From Paraburkholderia bannensis NBRC 103871 (GTDB lineage: Bacteria > Pseudomonadota > Gammaproteobacteria > Burkholderiales > Burkholderiaceae): DNA of 64,000 nucleotides. The position numbers were made by a program, and so were the translations under genes. Of this stretch, positions 8,490 through 16,842 are shown in pieces; positions within the stretch are counted from its first letter, which is position 1, and each line of letters begins with the position of its first letter. The stretch spans positions 1 to 64,000 of the forward strand of contig NZ_BAYA01000032.1 in the NCBI RefSeq assembly GCF_000685015.1. The letters are read 5' to 3'. The notes under the pieces were generated by a model. That model was not told where the DNA came from. It searched no databases and was given only the letters and a program-made list of their open reading frames with translations.

Positions 8490-9266
8490 TCAGGCTGCGT
8501 TCGCGCGAAACGCGACTGCAAGTTCGCTGGCGCTTTTCGCGAGCAACGAAACATCGCTGCCCACCGCGACGAAGTTTGCGCCCGCTTCCAGGTACTCGCG
8601 CGCAATGGCGCGATCGGCGGCCAGCACGCCTGCGGCCTTGCCGAGCGAGCGCACCGCGCGTATGCCCGCGACGATCGCTTCACGCACCGCTGGCGCGCCC
8701 GGCTGACCCAGCAGGCCCATCGACGCACTCAAGTCCGCCGGGCCGAAGAACACGCCATCCACGCCTTCCACCGCGGCGATTTCATGCAACTGCGCGAGCG
8801 CGTTGGCCGTTTCCACCTGCACCAGCACGCAAAGCTCGTCGGCTGCGCCGTGCAGATAGTCGGGCGAGCCGTTCCAGCGCGACGCGCGCGCGAGCGCACT
8901 GCCCACGCCGCGAATGCCCAGCGGCGGATAGCGCGTGGCGGCGACGGCGTCGCGTGCGTCGTTGGCGCTTTCGATCATCGGCACCAGCAGCGTCTGCGTG
9001 CCGATATCGAGCAGCTGCTTGATGAGCGACGCGTCGTTGCGCACGGGGCGCACGATCGGATGCGTGGGATGCGGCGCGACGGCCTGCAATTGCGCGAGCG
9101 TGCTGCGCAGGTCGTTGGGCGCATGTTCGCCGTCGATCAGCAGCCAGTCGAAGCCCGTGGTCGCGAGCAGTTCCGTGACATAGGAATCGGCAAGCGCGGC
9201 CCACAGGCCGATCTGCGCGCGTCCATCGTGGAGCGCGTGTTTGAACGTGTTGGCAGGGACGGTCAT
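8490..9266 (-). CDS. hpaI: 4-hydroxy-2-oxoheptane-1,7-dioate aldolase
   Basis: Last enzyme of the homoprotocatechuate meta-cleavage route; it splits 4-hydroxy-2-oxoheptanedioate into pyruvate and succinic semialdehyde. 258 aa, HpcH/HpaI aldolase family, metal-dependent class II. Diagnostic stretches are [49 protein letters not shown] and [14 protein letters not shown]; Glu in VQVETANAL and Asp in GPADLS are expected metal ligands. It closely resembles enterobacterial HpaI over the full length. It is the terminal gene of the minus-strand hpa operon. Confidence 0.93.
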   Translation of the reverse strand: MTVPANTFKHALHDGRAQIGLWAALADSYVTELLATTGFDWLLIDGEHAPNDLRSTLAQLQAVAPHPTHPIVRPVRNDASLIKQLLDIGTQTLLVPMIESANDARDAVAATRYPPLGIRGVGSALARASRWNGSPDYLHGAADELCVLVQVETANALAQLHEIAAVEGVDGVFFGPADLSASMGLLGQPGAPAVREAIVAGIRAVRSLGKAAGVLAADRAIAREYLEAGANFVAVGSDVSLLAKSASELAVAFRANAA

Positions 9267-9294
9267 CGTATTCGTTAGCAGTATGGATTAAATA

Positions 9295-10098
9295 TCAAAC
9301 GAAGCTGAAGCCGATGCCGCCAAGCGGGCCGTAGTCGGCATGGAACGTGTCGCCTGCGCGCGCGGGGATCGGCGCGGTGAACGAGCCGCTCAGGATCACG
9401 TCGCCGGCTTCGAGCCGTTCGTCGTGACGCGCGATCTTGTTCGCAAGCCAGGCCACGCCCGTTGCCGGATGATTGAGCACCGCGGCGGCCAGCCCGCTTT
9501 CCTCGACGCCGCCGTTCTTGTAGAGCAGCGCGCCCACCCAGCGCAGGTCAACGTCGAGCGGCTTGACGGGCCGTCCGCCCAGCACCACGCCCGCATTCGC
9601 GGCGAAGTCCGAGATCGTGTCGAACACCTTGCGCGGCGCCTTGGTGTCGCGGTCGAACTGCTCGATGCGCGCATCGATGATCTCGATGGCGGGTGTCACA
9701 TACGCCGTGGCGTCGAGCACATCGAACAGCGATACGTCCGGCCCTTGCAGCGGCTTTTGCAGCACGAAAGCCAGCTCCACCTCCACGCGCGGCGCGATGA
9801 AACGATCCGCGCGGATCGCGCTGCCCGCTTCGATGAACATGCTGTCGAGCAGCGGCGCGTAATCGGGTTCGTCGATCTGCGAGGCGCGCTGCATCGCGCG
9901 CGACGTGAGGCCGATCTTGCGCCCCTTGATCGTGTGGCCTGCCGCGAGCTTGAGCTTGACCCACTCGCGCTGGATGGCGTAACCATCGTCGATGGTCATG
10001 GACGGATGCGCGCGCGAGAAATGGCGCAACTGCGTGCGCGTGCGTTCGGCTTCGTCGAGCTGCGCGGCCAGCTCACGGATGATGTGCGGTTCTAGCAT
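9295..10098 (-). CDS. hpaH: 2-oxo-hept-3-ene-1,7-dioate hydratase
   Basis: Adds water to 2-oxohept-3-enedioate to give the substrate of HpaI. 267 aa, of the FAA-hydrolase/MhpD superfamily; recognisable stretches are [27 protein letters not shown], the [16 protein letters not shown] block and [15 protein letters not shown]. Acidic metal ligands are expected in VEVELAF. The start at 10098 overlaps the end of hpaF by 7 bases, which signals translational coupling, and it follows GAGGAATTCGAC. Confidence 0.93.
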   Translation of the reverse strand: MLEPHIIRELAAQLDEAERTRTQLRHFSRAHPSMTIDDGYAIQREWVKLKLAAGHTIKGRKIGLTSRAMQRASQIDEPDYAPLLDSMFIEAGSAIRADRFIAPRVEVELAFVLQKPLQGPDVSLFDVLDATAYVTPAIEIIDARIEQFDRDTKAPRKVFDTISDFAANAGVVLGGRPVKPLDVDLRWVGALLYKNGGVEESGLAAAVLNHPATGVAWLANKIARHDERLEAGDVILSGSFTAPIPARAGDTFHADYGPLGGIGFSFV

Positions 10099-10502
10099 GT
10101 CGAATTCCTCAGGCGCGCGTGCAGGTTGTTGTGTTTCCACGCGCCTTCCTCGCTGAATTCGACGATCTCCAGCGAGAGCGCGAGTCCGTGCGCGGCGAAC
10201 GCCTCGGCGAAATGCTGCTTGATCGCTTCGAACAAGGCTTCGCCGGTGGCGCGGCGCACTTCGGGCGATCGTCCCGCGCCGATCTTCAGGCAGCCGTGCA
10301 GGAAGGCATTGTGCGGATCGCCGTCGGCGATGAAGTACTGCTCGCAACGCAGCGCGCGCGTGCGGATGCCGCCGCGCGGATAGACGCGCGCGCCATCGGC
10401 GTCGCGCTGCGCATCGAGCACCTGCGCGAGCGTTGCGCAGAGCTGGCCGATGCTCGCCGCGTCGGCGAGATTGGCGCTGTATTCAAGGGTGAGATGGGGC
10501 AC
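10092..10502 (-). CDS. hpaF: 5-carboxymethyl-2-hydroxymuconate delta-isomerase
   Basis: Isomerises 5-carboxymethyl-2-hydroxymuconate to the 2-oxo form before decarboxylation by HpaG. 136 aa, tautomerase superfamily (CHMI family); Pro2, the expected catalytic base, is present (MPHLTLEYSANL). The middle block FLHGCLKIGAGRS also fits the family. It sits between hpaD (18-base gap) and hpaH (7-base overlap), the classic order. Confidence 0.92.
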   Translation of the reverse strand: MPHLTLEYSANLADAASIGQLCATLAQVLDAQRDADGARVYPRGGIRTRALRCEQYFIADGDPHNAFLHGCLKIGAGRSPEVRRATGEALFEAIKQHFAEAFAAHGLALSLEIVEFSEEGAWKHNNLHARLRNSTC

Positions 10503-10520
10503 GTTGGACTCCTTCGTCGT

Positions 10521-11384
10521 TCAGCGCGGCAGCGGCGTAACCGGCAGCACGGCATTGATCTGCCCGGTGCCCGAACTGCCGAAGTACGGCGTGATGACTT
10601 CGGCGCGGCCTTCGTACTGATCCCAGCCGAGCGCGCCCAGCAGCATCGCCGTGTCGTGCATGCCGCCTTCGCCCCAGCACTTTTCGTTATAGAGCGGCAG
10701 CATCGCGCAGAAAGTCTTCCAGTCGCCGCGCTCCCAGAGCGACACGACCTGGCGGTCGGTCTGTTCGAGAAACGGATCCCAGACCTTGTGCATGAACTGC
10801 TCGGCGGTGCCGTTGTTCGCGAAGTGATGGCTCAGCGACCCGCTCGCGAGAATCGCGACCGTGCCGTCGTAACGCTCCTCGATGGCCTTACGCACAGCAA
10901 GGCCAAAGCGCGCGCTCGTCGCGAGGTCGTGCCACATGCACCAGCCCGCGACGGACACCGTCTTGAAGTGCTGATCGGCGTTCATGTAGCGCATCGGCAC
11001 CAGCGTGCCGTATTCGAGTTCGAGCGTGGTTTCGCTATGCGCGCGGCTTTTCACGCCCATCTCGTTCGCGACATCGGCGATCAGATGGCCGAGCCCCGGG
11101 TTGCCCGGATACGCGTACTCCATGTTCTTGATGAAGTGCGGCAGCTCATTGCTGGTGTAATTGCCCGCGAAATGCGGCGCGCAATTGATGTGATATTCGC
11201 TGTTCACGAGCCAGTGCACGTCGAACACGACGATCGTGTCCACGCCCAGCTCGCGGCAGCGCCGCCCGATTTCCTTGTGACCGTCGATGGCGGCCTGACG
11301 GCAGCCCTTGTGCGGGCCGTCGAGTTCCGAAAGGTACATCGACGGTACGTGAGTGATCTTTGCTGCCAGCGCGAGTTTGCCCAT
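10521..11384 (-). CDS. hpaD: 3,4-dihydroxyphenylacetate (homoprotocatechuate) 2,3-dioxygenase
   Basis: Ring-cleavage enzyme opening homoprotocatechuate by extradiol meta-cleavage to 5-carboxymethyl-2-hydroxymuconate semialdehyde. 287 aa, class III (LigB-type) non-haem iron enzyme. It closely matches enterobacterial HpaD from the first residue (MGKLALAAKITHVPSMYLSE) and contains IDGHKEI, VVFDVHWLVNSEYHINC and ASGSLSHHF, where metal-binding and catalytic histidines are expected. A good ribosome site (AGGAGACACAGCG) precedes the start. Confidence 0.95.
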   Translation of the reverse strand: MGKLALAAKITHVPSMYLSELDGPHKGCRQAAIDGHKEIGRRCRELGVDTIVVFDVHWLVNSEYHINCAPHFAGNYTSNELPHFIKNMEYAYPGNPGLGHLIADVANEMGVKSRAHSETTLELEYGTLVPMRYMNADQHFKTVSVAGWCMWHDLATSARFGLAVRKAIEERYDGTVAILASGSLSHHFANNGTAEQFMHKVWDPFLEQTDRQVVSLWERGDWKTFCAMLPLYNEKCWGEGGMHDTAMLLGALGWDQYEGRAEVITPYFGSSGTGQINAVLPVTPLPR

Positions 11385-11420
11385 CGCTGTGTCTCCTGTT
11401 CTAGTGGGCGGCCAGGTGAA

Positions 11421-12887
11421 TCAGGCGCCCCAGCGCGGGATGTGATGCGAGCCCAGCGACACGCACACGTTCTTCGGTTCGAGAAAAACCTCGTAGCTCC
11501 ACGTGCCGCCTTCGCGGCCCACGCCCGATGCCTTGGTGCCGCCGAACGGCTGGCGCAGGTCGCGCACGTTCTGGCTGTTCACGAAGCACATGCCCGCTTC
11601 CACGGCGGCGGCCACGCGCAGCGCACGGCCCGTGTTTTCAGTCCACACGTAGCTCGACAGGCCGTAGGCGATGTCGTTCGAGATGCGGATGGCGTCGGCT
11701 TCGTCCTCGAAGGGGATCAGGCACGCGACCGGGCCGAAGATCTCTTCCTGCGCGATGCGCATACGGTTGTCGACGTCGACGAACACGGTCGGCTGCACGA
11801 AGTTGCCTTTTTTAAGGGCATCCGGCAGGTCGGGCATGTCGAGTCCGCCGCAGGCGAGCGTCGCGCCTTCCTTCGGCCCCAGCTCGATATAGCTGCGCAC
11901 TTTCGCCAGATGGCCCGCGCTGATCATCGGGCCGACCACGGTTTTCTCGTCGAGCGGATCGCCCACGACGATGCGCTTCGCGCGCTCGACAAAACGTTCC
12001 GCAAACTTCGCATAGATCGAGCGTTGCACGAGAATGCGCGAACCGGCCGTGCAGCGCTCGCCGTTGTTCGAGAAGATCATGAACACGGCGGCATCGAGCG
12101 CGCGCTCGAAATCGGCATCGTCGAAGATCACGAACGGCGACTTGCCGCCCAGTTCCATCGAGAACTTCTTGAGGCCCGCGCTCTGCACGATGCGGTTGCC
12201 CGTTGCCGTCGACCCGGTGAACGACACGGCGCGCACATCGGGATGCGCGACCAGCGGCTCGCCCGTTTCCTGTCCGAAGCCGTGCACGACGTTCAGGACG
12301 CCTGCGGGAATGCCCGCTTCCAGCGCGAGCTGCCCGAGCATCGACGCGGTGAGCGGCGACAGCTCGCTCATCTTCAGCACGGCGGTATTGCCGAACGCCA
12401 GGCACGGCGCGACCTTCCACGTTGCCGTCATGAACGGCACGTTCCACGGCGAAATCAGCGCGCACACGCCGGTTGGATGAAACAGCGTGTAGTTCAGGTG
12501 CGTGCTGGTGGGATAGGTGTGGCCGTCCACCGCCGTGCACATCTCGGCAAAGTAGGTGAAGTTGTCGGCGGCGCGCGGCACGAGTTGCTTGCCCGTCTGC
12601 GAGATCGTCTGGCCGGTGTCCTTCGTTTCGGTCAGCGCGATCTCCGGCACGTTCTTCGCGATCAGCTCGCCGAGCTTGCGCACGAGCTTCGCGCGCTCGG
12701 CTGCAGGCTTCGCGGCCCACGCGGGAAACGCGTTCTTCGCGGCGCTCACGGCGAGATTCACTTCTTCCGCACCGCCGCGCGCGACTTCCGCGAGCACTTC
12801 CTGATTGGCGGGATTCACGGTTTCGAAGTAGTCGCGCCCAGCGTGGGCGCGGCCGTCGATCAGGTGTTCTATGCGTCCTGTGGACAT
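11421..12887 (-). CDS. hpaE: 5-carboxymethyl-2-hydroxymuconate semialdehyde dehydrogenase
   Basis: NAD-dependent aldehyde dehydrogenase oxidising the ring-cleavage product to the dicarboxylate. 488 aa from ATG 12887; this start lies 7 bases after the hpaG2 stop, whereas the upstream ATG at 12950 would overlap that gene. Family landmarks are SPWNVPFM, FTGSTATGNRI, the glutamate motif MELGGKSPF, the catalytic cysteine in NNGERCTAGS and the C-terminal QEEIFGPV. It forms an operon with hpaG2 upstream and hpaD downstream. Confidence 0.94.
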   Translation of the reverse strand: MSTGRIEHLIDGRAHAGRDYFETVNPANQEVLAEVARGGAEEVNLAVSAAKNAFPAWAAKPAAERAKLVRKLGELIAKNVPEIALTETKDTGQTISQTGKQLVPRAADNFTYFAEMCTAVDGHTYPTSTHLNYTLFHPTGVCALISPWNVPFMTATWKVAPCLAFGNTAVLKMSELSPLTASMLGQLALEAGIPAGVLNVVHGFGQETGEPLVAHPDVRAVSFTGSTATGNRIVQSAGLKKFSMELGGKSPFVIFDDADFERALDAAVFMIFSNNGERCTAGSRILVQRSIYAKFAERFVERAKRIVVGDPLDEKTVVGPMISAGHLAKVRSYIELGPKEGATLACGGLDMPDLPDALKKGNFVQPTVFVDVDNRMRIAQEEIFGPVACLIPFEDEADAIRISNDIAYGLSSYVWTENTGRALRVAAAVEAGMCFVNSQNVRDLRQPFGGTKASGVGREGGTWSYEVFLEPKNVCVSLGSHHIPRWGA

Positions 12888-12894
12888 GGCGTGT

Positions 12895-13668
12895 TCATTC
12901 CGTCGGAGTGGCGCGACCGAAATCGGCATCGGACGCGATCGTGTTGACAAGGCGGCCGAGGCCGTCGATTTCGCAAATCACTTCGTCGCCAGCGTTCACG
13001 TTGACGACGCCTTCGGGCGTGCCGGTAAGGATCACGTCGCCGGGCGCGAGCGTCATGAAGCCGCTCAGGTATTCGATCAGTTCCGCGATGCCCGTCACCA
13101 GGTCGCGCGTGTTGCCGTGCTGCTTGAGTTCGCCGTTCACGAAGGTGCGCAGGTCGAGCGCGTTGACGTCGGCGATATCGGCGGCATCGACGAACCAGGG
13201 GCCGAGCACCGTGCCGCCGTCGCGGTTCTTCACGCGCAGGTTCGGGCGGTAGTAGTTCTCCAGGTAGTCGCGGATCGCATAGTCGTTCGCGATCGTGTAG
13301 CCCGCGACGTATTGCATGGCGTCCTCGCGCTTCACATTCTGCGCCGCGCGGCCGATCACGACGGCCAGCTCGCACTCGTAGTGCATGAAGGTGACGTCGG
13401 CCGGGCGGCGGGTGAAGCCGCGATGGCCGATCACGCTGCCCGGCCCCTTGAGGAACACGAGCGGCTCGTCCTGCTTGCTGAATTGCAGTTCTTTCGCATG
13501 TTCGGCGTAGTTCAGGCCGAGCGCGAAGATCGTGCCCGGCTCGAACGGCGCGAGCCAGACGACTTCGTGTTCCGCGCGCACGCGGCCGTCGGCCAGGCGG
13601 ACACGTCCTTCGCCGTGTGGGTACGCTTCGTGAATGGCGCCTGCGTAGGCGACGCGTCCTCGCATCAT
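12895..13668 (-). CDS. hpaG2: HpaG C-terminal-type isomerase/decarboxylase subunit (HpaG2)
   Basis: FAA-hydrolase-fold enzyme (257 aa) that decarboxylates 5-oxopent-3-ene-1,2,5-tricarboxylate and isomerises the product. Family motifs are FALGLNYAEHAKEL, FLKGPGSVIG, the metal-ligand stretch MHYECELAVVIG and LAPGDVILTGTPEGV. In E. coli HpaG is one chain of two such domains; here the second domain is a separate protein. ATG 13668 overlaps the hpaG1 stop as ATGA, so the halves are coupled and presumably assemble together. Confidence 0.9.
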   Translation of the reverse strand: MMRGRVAYAGAIHEAYPHGEGRVRLADGRVRAEHEVVWLAPFEPGTIFALGLNYAEHAKELQFSKQDEPLVFLKGPGSVIGHRGFTRRPADVTFMHYECELAVVIGRAAQNVKREDAMQYVAGYTIANDYAIRDYLENYYRPNLRVKNRDGGTVLGPWFVDAADIADVNALDLRTFVNGELKQHGNTRDLVTGIAELIEYLSGFMTLAPGDVILTGTPEGVVNVNAGDEVICEIDGLGRLVNTIASDADFGRATPTE

Positions 13669-14435
13669 GCTGCTGCTCCTTGTGCGGCGTGGGAGCCGAT
13701 GAATTCGACGGCGAGCGACGGCCAGCCTTCAATCGAGATCGTTGCGCGCGCACCTTCATGCACGACGGGCGAACCGTGCGGCACGCCGAGCGTGATGACA
13801 TCGCCGGGCGCAAGCGTCATGAAATCGGTGACATCGGCGAGCAGTTGCGCGACGTTGCGCACGCTGGCGGCGGTGTTGGCCGTGAAGCGCGCCGCGCCTG
13901 CGATATCGACGTTGATGGCGAGATGGTTTGCATCGGCGACGTGACGGCGTGCGATCACCGTCGGGCCAATCACGCAGAAATTGTCACGCGCCCGAAAGCG
14001 CACGGACGGCCGATAGACGCTTTCGTGCGGCACGCTCAGGTCTGCGACCAGCGTATAGCCCGCGATGTAGTCGAGCGCATCGCTTGCCGCGACGCGCGTG
14101 GCCGTGCGCCCGATCACGATGCCCAGCGACGCGCCAACCTGCACGCCCTGCGCGTCGGGCACGACGACGCGTGCGCCGTGGCCCGCGAGCGTATTGCGCG
14201 GCTTCAGATAGAGAATGGGCGCGCGCGGCGGCGCTTTATAGGGCGGCGCATTGACGGCGTCGCCGAGCGCTTCCAGCGCGTGGCGGTCGTTGAGCAGCGT
14301 GCCGTACACGGCGCCGGAGAGCGGCGCGCGGCAGCGTGCGCCGCCCGCGAGCAGCGCGTGGGCCTGCGCGGCGCTGACGTCGCGCGGCAGGGCTTCGCCT
14401 TCCAGATGCAGCAGATGATCGTCTACGGAAAACAT
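13665..14435 (-). CDS. hpaG1: HpaG N-terminal-type isomerase/decarboxylase subunit (HpaG1)
   Basis: Partner FAA-hydrolase-fold subunit (256 aa) matching the first half of fused HpaG. Visible are YGTLLNDRHALEALG, ILYLKPRNTLAGHG, a second-domain-like VGASLGIVIGRTA and LAPGDVITLGVPHGSP. The acidic metal site seen in HpaG2 (YECELAVVIG) is replaced by GASLGIVIG here, so this half may be mainly structural. ATG 14435 was preferred over an upstream ATG at 14504, which would run into the hpaR promoter; GGGAAAG lies about 10 bases before it. It is the first gene of the minus-strand operon. Confidence 0.86.
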   Translation of the reverse strand: MFSVDDHLLHLEGEALPRDVSAAQAHALLAGGARCRAPLSGAVYGTLLNDRHALEALGDAVNAPPYKAPPRAPILYLKPRNTLAGHGARVVVPDAQGVQVGASLGIVIGRTATRVAASDALDYIAGYTLVADLSVPHESVYRPSVRFRARDNFCVIGPTVIARRHVADANHLAINVDIAGAARFTANTAASVRNVAQLLADVTDFMTLAPGDVITLGVPHGSPVVHEGARATISIEGWPSLAVEFIGSHAAQGAAA

Positions 14436-14576
14436 GGCGTGGGTCGCTTTCCCGGAAAACACTAATATGTGAGTGATTCTGCGCTTGCTATCATCCAGCG
14501 TCAACCATCGACGTCGCTTTCGCGGGTTTCCCCTGGGCCACCGGGTATCCGCCGCTACGTCCTGAACAGAACCATC
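14436..14576. promoter_or_regulatory. hpaG1/hpaR divergent promoter region
   Basis: These 141 bases separate the divergent catabolic operon and its regulator. An AT-rich core at 14460-14471 (CACTAATATGTG) has short CAC/GTG arms and is the best candidate HpaR operator, though the dyad is imperfect. No convincing -10/-35 pair could be fixed. Confidence 0.35.
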
Positions 14577-15023
14577 ATGTCCGATTCCTCACGCACCTCC
14601 ACGCGCGTCGCGCACCGCAACCTGCCCATGCTGCTCCTGCGGGCGCGCGAAAAGATGATGGAGCGCTTTCGCCCGCTCATCACCGCGCACGGGCTGACGG
14701 AGCAGCAGTGGCGCGTGATTCGCGCGCTCAACGAAAGCGGGCCGCTGGAGCCGCGCCAGATTTCCGATCTGTGCACGATTTCGAGTCCGAGCATGGCAGG
14801 CGTGCTCGCGCGCATGGAGGCGCTCGGGCTCGTGACCAAGGAGCGGTTCGCCGACGATCAGCGGCGCGTGCTCGTGACGCTCACGAAGAAGAGCCATCAG
14901 CTCGTGAAGGCGATCACGAAGGAACTGGAAGCGCGCTACAAGGCGCTTGAGGAAGAGGTGGGGCCGGAAGTGGTGGAGCGCGTCTATCGCGCCATCGACG
15001 ATCTGCTCGCCGGGCTCGAATGA
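14577..15023 (+). CDS. hpaR: Homoprotocatechuate degradation operon regulator HpaR (MarR family)
   Basis: Repressor of the hpa meta-cleavage operon; in enterobacteria HpaR is released by the aromatic substrates. 148 aa with the typical opening LPMLLLRAREKMMERFRP and winged helix at about residues 40-105 (LEPRQISDLCTISSPSMAG, wing DDQRRVLVTL). ATG 14577 matches the usual N-terminus; upstream codons in the same frame look non-coding. It is divergent from hpaG1. Confidence 0.9.
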   Translation: MSDSSRTSTRVAHRNLPMLLLRAREKMMERFRPLITAHGLTEQQWRVIRALNESGPLEPRQISDLCTISSPSMAGVLARMEALGLVTKERFADDQRRVLVTLTKKSHQLVKAITKELEARYKALEEEVGPEVVERVYRAIDDLLAGLE

Positions 15024-15084
15024 GCGAGCGCCGCGCGAGGCGGCGCCCGCGCGGCGGCGTTAGATCCGCTGGAAAGCAGCTAAA

Positions 15085-15102
15085 GGTGAGAACTTTCGGG
15101 AG
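15085..15102 (+). repeat. Dispersed motif GGTGAG-N4-TTCGGGAG, copy 3
   Basis: Exact in both halves (spacer AACT), preceded by GCTAAA exactly as in copy 1. It lies in the 91-base gap between convergent hpaR and the thioredoxin gene. Confidence 0.6.
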
Positions 15103-15114
15103 GCGGGGCTGCGC

Positions 15115-15426
15115 TCAGGCGAGCGCTTCGAAAGCGTCTTCGAGTTCGCTGGCCGAGGTGGGCCGCACGATGCGCGCGACTTCGGCGCCGTCGCGCAGAA
15201 AAATCAGCGTGGGCCAGAGCTTCACGCGAAACGAGCGGCCCAGCGCCCGGCCCGGGCCGTCTTCCACCTGAATGCGGCGCACGCCGGGATGCTTCGCGAA
15301 CGTGTCGCCAATCAGCGGCTGCGCGCCCTGGCAGTAGCCGCACCAGTCGGTGCCGAATTCCAGCACGGCGCGGCCTTGCAGCGCGTCGATCTCCTTGCGG
15401 GCGGGGGCCTGGGTGGCATAGCTCAT
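15115..15426 (-). CDS. Thioredoxin family protein
   Basis: Small cytoplasmic thiol-disulfide protein (103 aa). The active site is WCGYC (Cys29, Cys32), where most thioredoxins have WCGPC; the cis-proline loop is LWPTLIF. There is no signal peptide. The Gly-Tyr dipeptide between the cysteines should change the redox potential relative to TrxA (inference). It is a single gene convergent with hpaR. Confidence 0.88.
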   Translation of the reverse strand: MSYATQAPARKEIDALQGRAVLEFGTDWCGYCQGAQPLIGDTFAKHPGVRRIQVEDGPGRALGRSFRVKLWPTLIFLRDGAEVARIVRPTSASELEDAFEALA

Positions 15427-15485
15427 CGCGATTCCTTACGTGTCAGGGCATCTTCATACGATAACGCAAGCGGCGCGAACGCGCT

Positions 15486-16286
15486 TCAGCTCGCTTCGCG
15501 CGCGGCGAGCGTCACCGTCGATTCGATACGCTCGACCAGCCAGCCGTCGCTGCCGTGCTCCGCGACGATTGCATCGACCTGCGAGAGCAGCGTATCGAGC
15601 CGCTCGCCCAGCCGCTCGCGCGACAGGCTCGACATCGACAGCGGACGCGCCTTCAACTGTTCCGCGCTCACGCGGCGGTATTCGATCACCGAAATACGCT
15701 CGATCGCACAGAACGCCGAGCGCGCCAGCACATCGGTATGGCTTTCCCATTCTTCCGAGCGGCGCAACGCGCGGGTGGGATCGCTGTTTGCATAGCTGTC
15801 CAGCAGGTTGCGATATTGCGCGGCCCACGGGCGCTGCGGATCGTCGAGTTGCGCGGTATTGAACAGCGCGACCGCACCGCGTGGCGCCAGGATCGTATCG
15901 AGCCGCGCGAGCGTATCCATGCGATCCATCCAGTGAAACGCGCGGCCAATCACGGCGAGATGAAACGTGCCGAGATCGGCGCAGAGATCGTACGAACTGC
16001 CCTGGCGATACGCGATATTGGGCGCGATGCCTGCGCCCAGTTGCGCCGCGACTTCGAGCATGGCGGGCTCGGGGTCGATCGCGGTGGCGTCGGCCACCCA
16101 GCTTGCGAACGCGAGCGAAAGCTGGCCCGGGCCGCAACCGAGATCGAGCAGACGCTGCGTACCGTCCAGTCCCATGCGCTGCGCGACGCGGCGAATCAAC
16201 GCGGGCGAATAGGCGGGGCGGCCGATGAGGTAATGCGGCGCGGCGTGGTGGAAGCGGTCGGCGACGAAAGGGGTGATCTGGCTCAT
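15486..16286 (-). CDS. Class I SAM-dependent methyltransferase
   Basis: Cytoplasmic methyltransferase (266 aa), substrate unknown. SAM-binding motif I is LLDLGCGPGQLS (about residues 45-56), the acidic loop after it is IDPEPAM, and motif IV-like FHLAVIGRAFHWMD follows. This layout resembles UbiE/BioC-like small-molecule methyltransferases. It is a single minus-strand gene whose promoter must lie in the long gap up to 16842. Confidence 0.82.
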   Translation of the reverse strand: MSQITPFVADRFHHAAPHYLIGRPAYSPALIRRVAQRMGLDGTQRLLDLGCGPGQLSLAFASWVADATAIDPEPAMLEVAAQLGAGIAPNIAYRQGSSYDLCADLGTFHLAVIGRAFHWMDRMDTLARLDTILAPRGAVALFNTAQLDDPQRPWAAQYRNLLDSYANSDPTRALRRSEEWESHTDVLARSAFCAIERISVIEYRRVSAEQLKARPLSMSSLSRERLGERLDTLLSQVDAIVAEHGSDGWLVERIESTVTLAAREAS

Positions 16287-16363
16287 GGCGCGTGCGGAGT
16301 TTGCGGCGATAGGGGGACTCGCACAGTCTGGAGACGCGCTGCGGCGGCGTCAAGACGGGATAA

Positions 16364-16381
16364 GGTGAGGGTTTCCGGGAG
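16364..16381 (+). repeat. Dispersed motif GGTGAG-N4-TTCGGGAG, copy 4
   Basis: GGTGAG exact, second half TCCGGGAG (one mismatch), spacer GGTT, preceded by TAA and followed by TGAG. Confidence 0.5.
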
Positions 16382-16552
16382 TGAGCGACGAAGGCGCTGC
16401 GAGCGCACCTTTGCACTTTGCGCGTGCGTTGCTTTCCTGCGAGAAACAACAGAAGACACCGTAAAACAAGCGGTAAAGTGAATGGTCTATTGCTTTGTGC
16501 TGATACACGGAGCCAGCCGTGTGGGCGCGACGAGGCGCTGTGCAACTGCAAT

Positions 16553-16570
16553 GGTGAGCGTTTGCGGGAG
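16553..16570 (+). repeat. Dispersed motif GGTGAG-N4-TTCGGGAG, copy 5
   Basis: GGTGAG exact, second half TGCGGGAG (one mismatch), spacer CGTT, followed by TG. Confidence 0.45.
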
Positions 16571-16612
16571 TGCCTGGCTTGCTCGGCAAACAGGCGTCGA
16601 AAAACGCTAAGT

Positions 16613-16681
16613 CATGCCGATGTCATTTTCGTAAACCAATAAAACCCCTGATTTTCAGGGGTTTTATTCGGCATCGGCATG
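16613..16681. terminator. Nested inverted repeat with terminator-like core
   Basis: The outer arms CATGCCGATG (16613-16622) and CATCGGCATG (16672-16681) are exact complements. Inside, AATAAAACCCCTGA and TCAGGGGTTTTATT form a symmetric stem with A and T tracts at both ends, so it could terminate in either direction. No coding gene ends directly before it on either strand, which is unusual for a terminator. Confidence 0.5.
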
Positions 16682-16729
16682 AACCGGATCAAGCGGGCGC
16701 GGTGCGCAAACCTGCGCTCAACGCACAAA

Positions 16730-16747
16730 GGTGAGAAGATTCGGGAG
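16730..16747 (+). repeat. Dispersed motif GGTGAG-N4-TTCGGGAG, copy 6
   Basis: Exact in both halves (spacer AAGA), preceded by CAAA and followed by TGG, about 95 bases before the small gene at 16843. Confidence 0.6.
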
Positions 16748-16842
16748 TGGTCGGGAGGCCATTGGACGGCTGCCTGCGATGGGTATATAACAGCAGTGCG
16801 GGATTCTTTCTACGAAGCATTAGCGAGGGGAAACCATTCATC

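Larger units (their letters stand above)
16287..16842. other. Long intergenic region with three motif copies and a nested hairpin
   Basis: These 556 bases carry motif copies 4, 5 and 6 (16364, 16553, 16730) and a nested inverted repeat (16613-16681). Short open frames exist on both strands but lack ribosome sites and family resemblance. The right-hand part should hold the promoter of the small gene at 16843. Confidence 0.55.

Noticed and set aside
10119-12947. Long plus-strand open frame opposite the hpa genes (over 900 codons).
   Set aside because: It is a high-GC shadow of hpaF, hpaD and hpaE; Arg/His-rich translation without any domain.
16350-16589. 79-codon minus-strand frame in the motif-rich gap.
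   Set aside because: No ribosome site, Cys/Ser/Pro-rich random-looking translation, overlaps motif copies 4 and 5.
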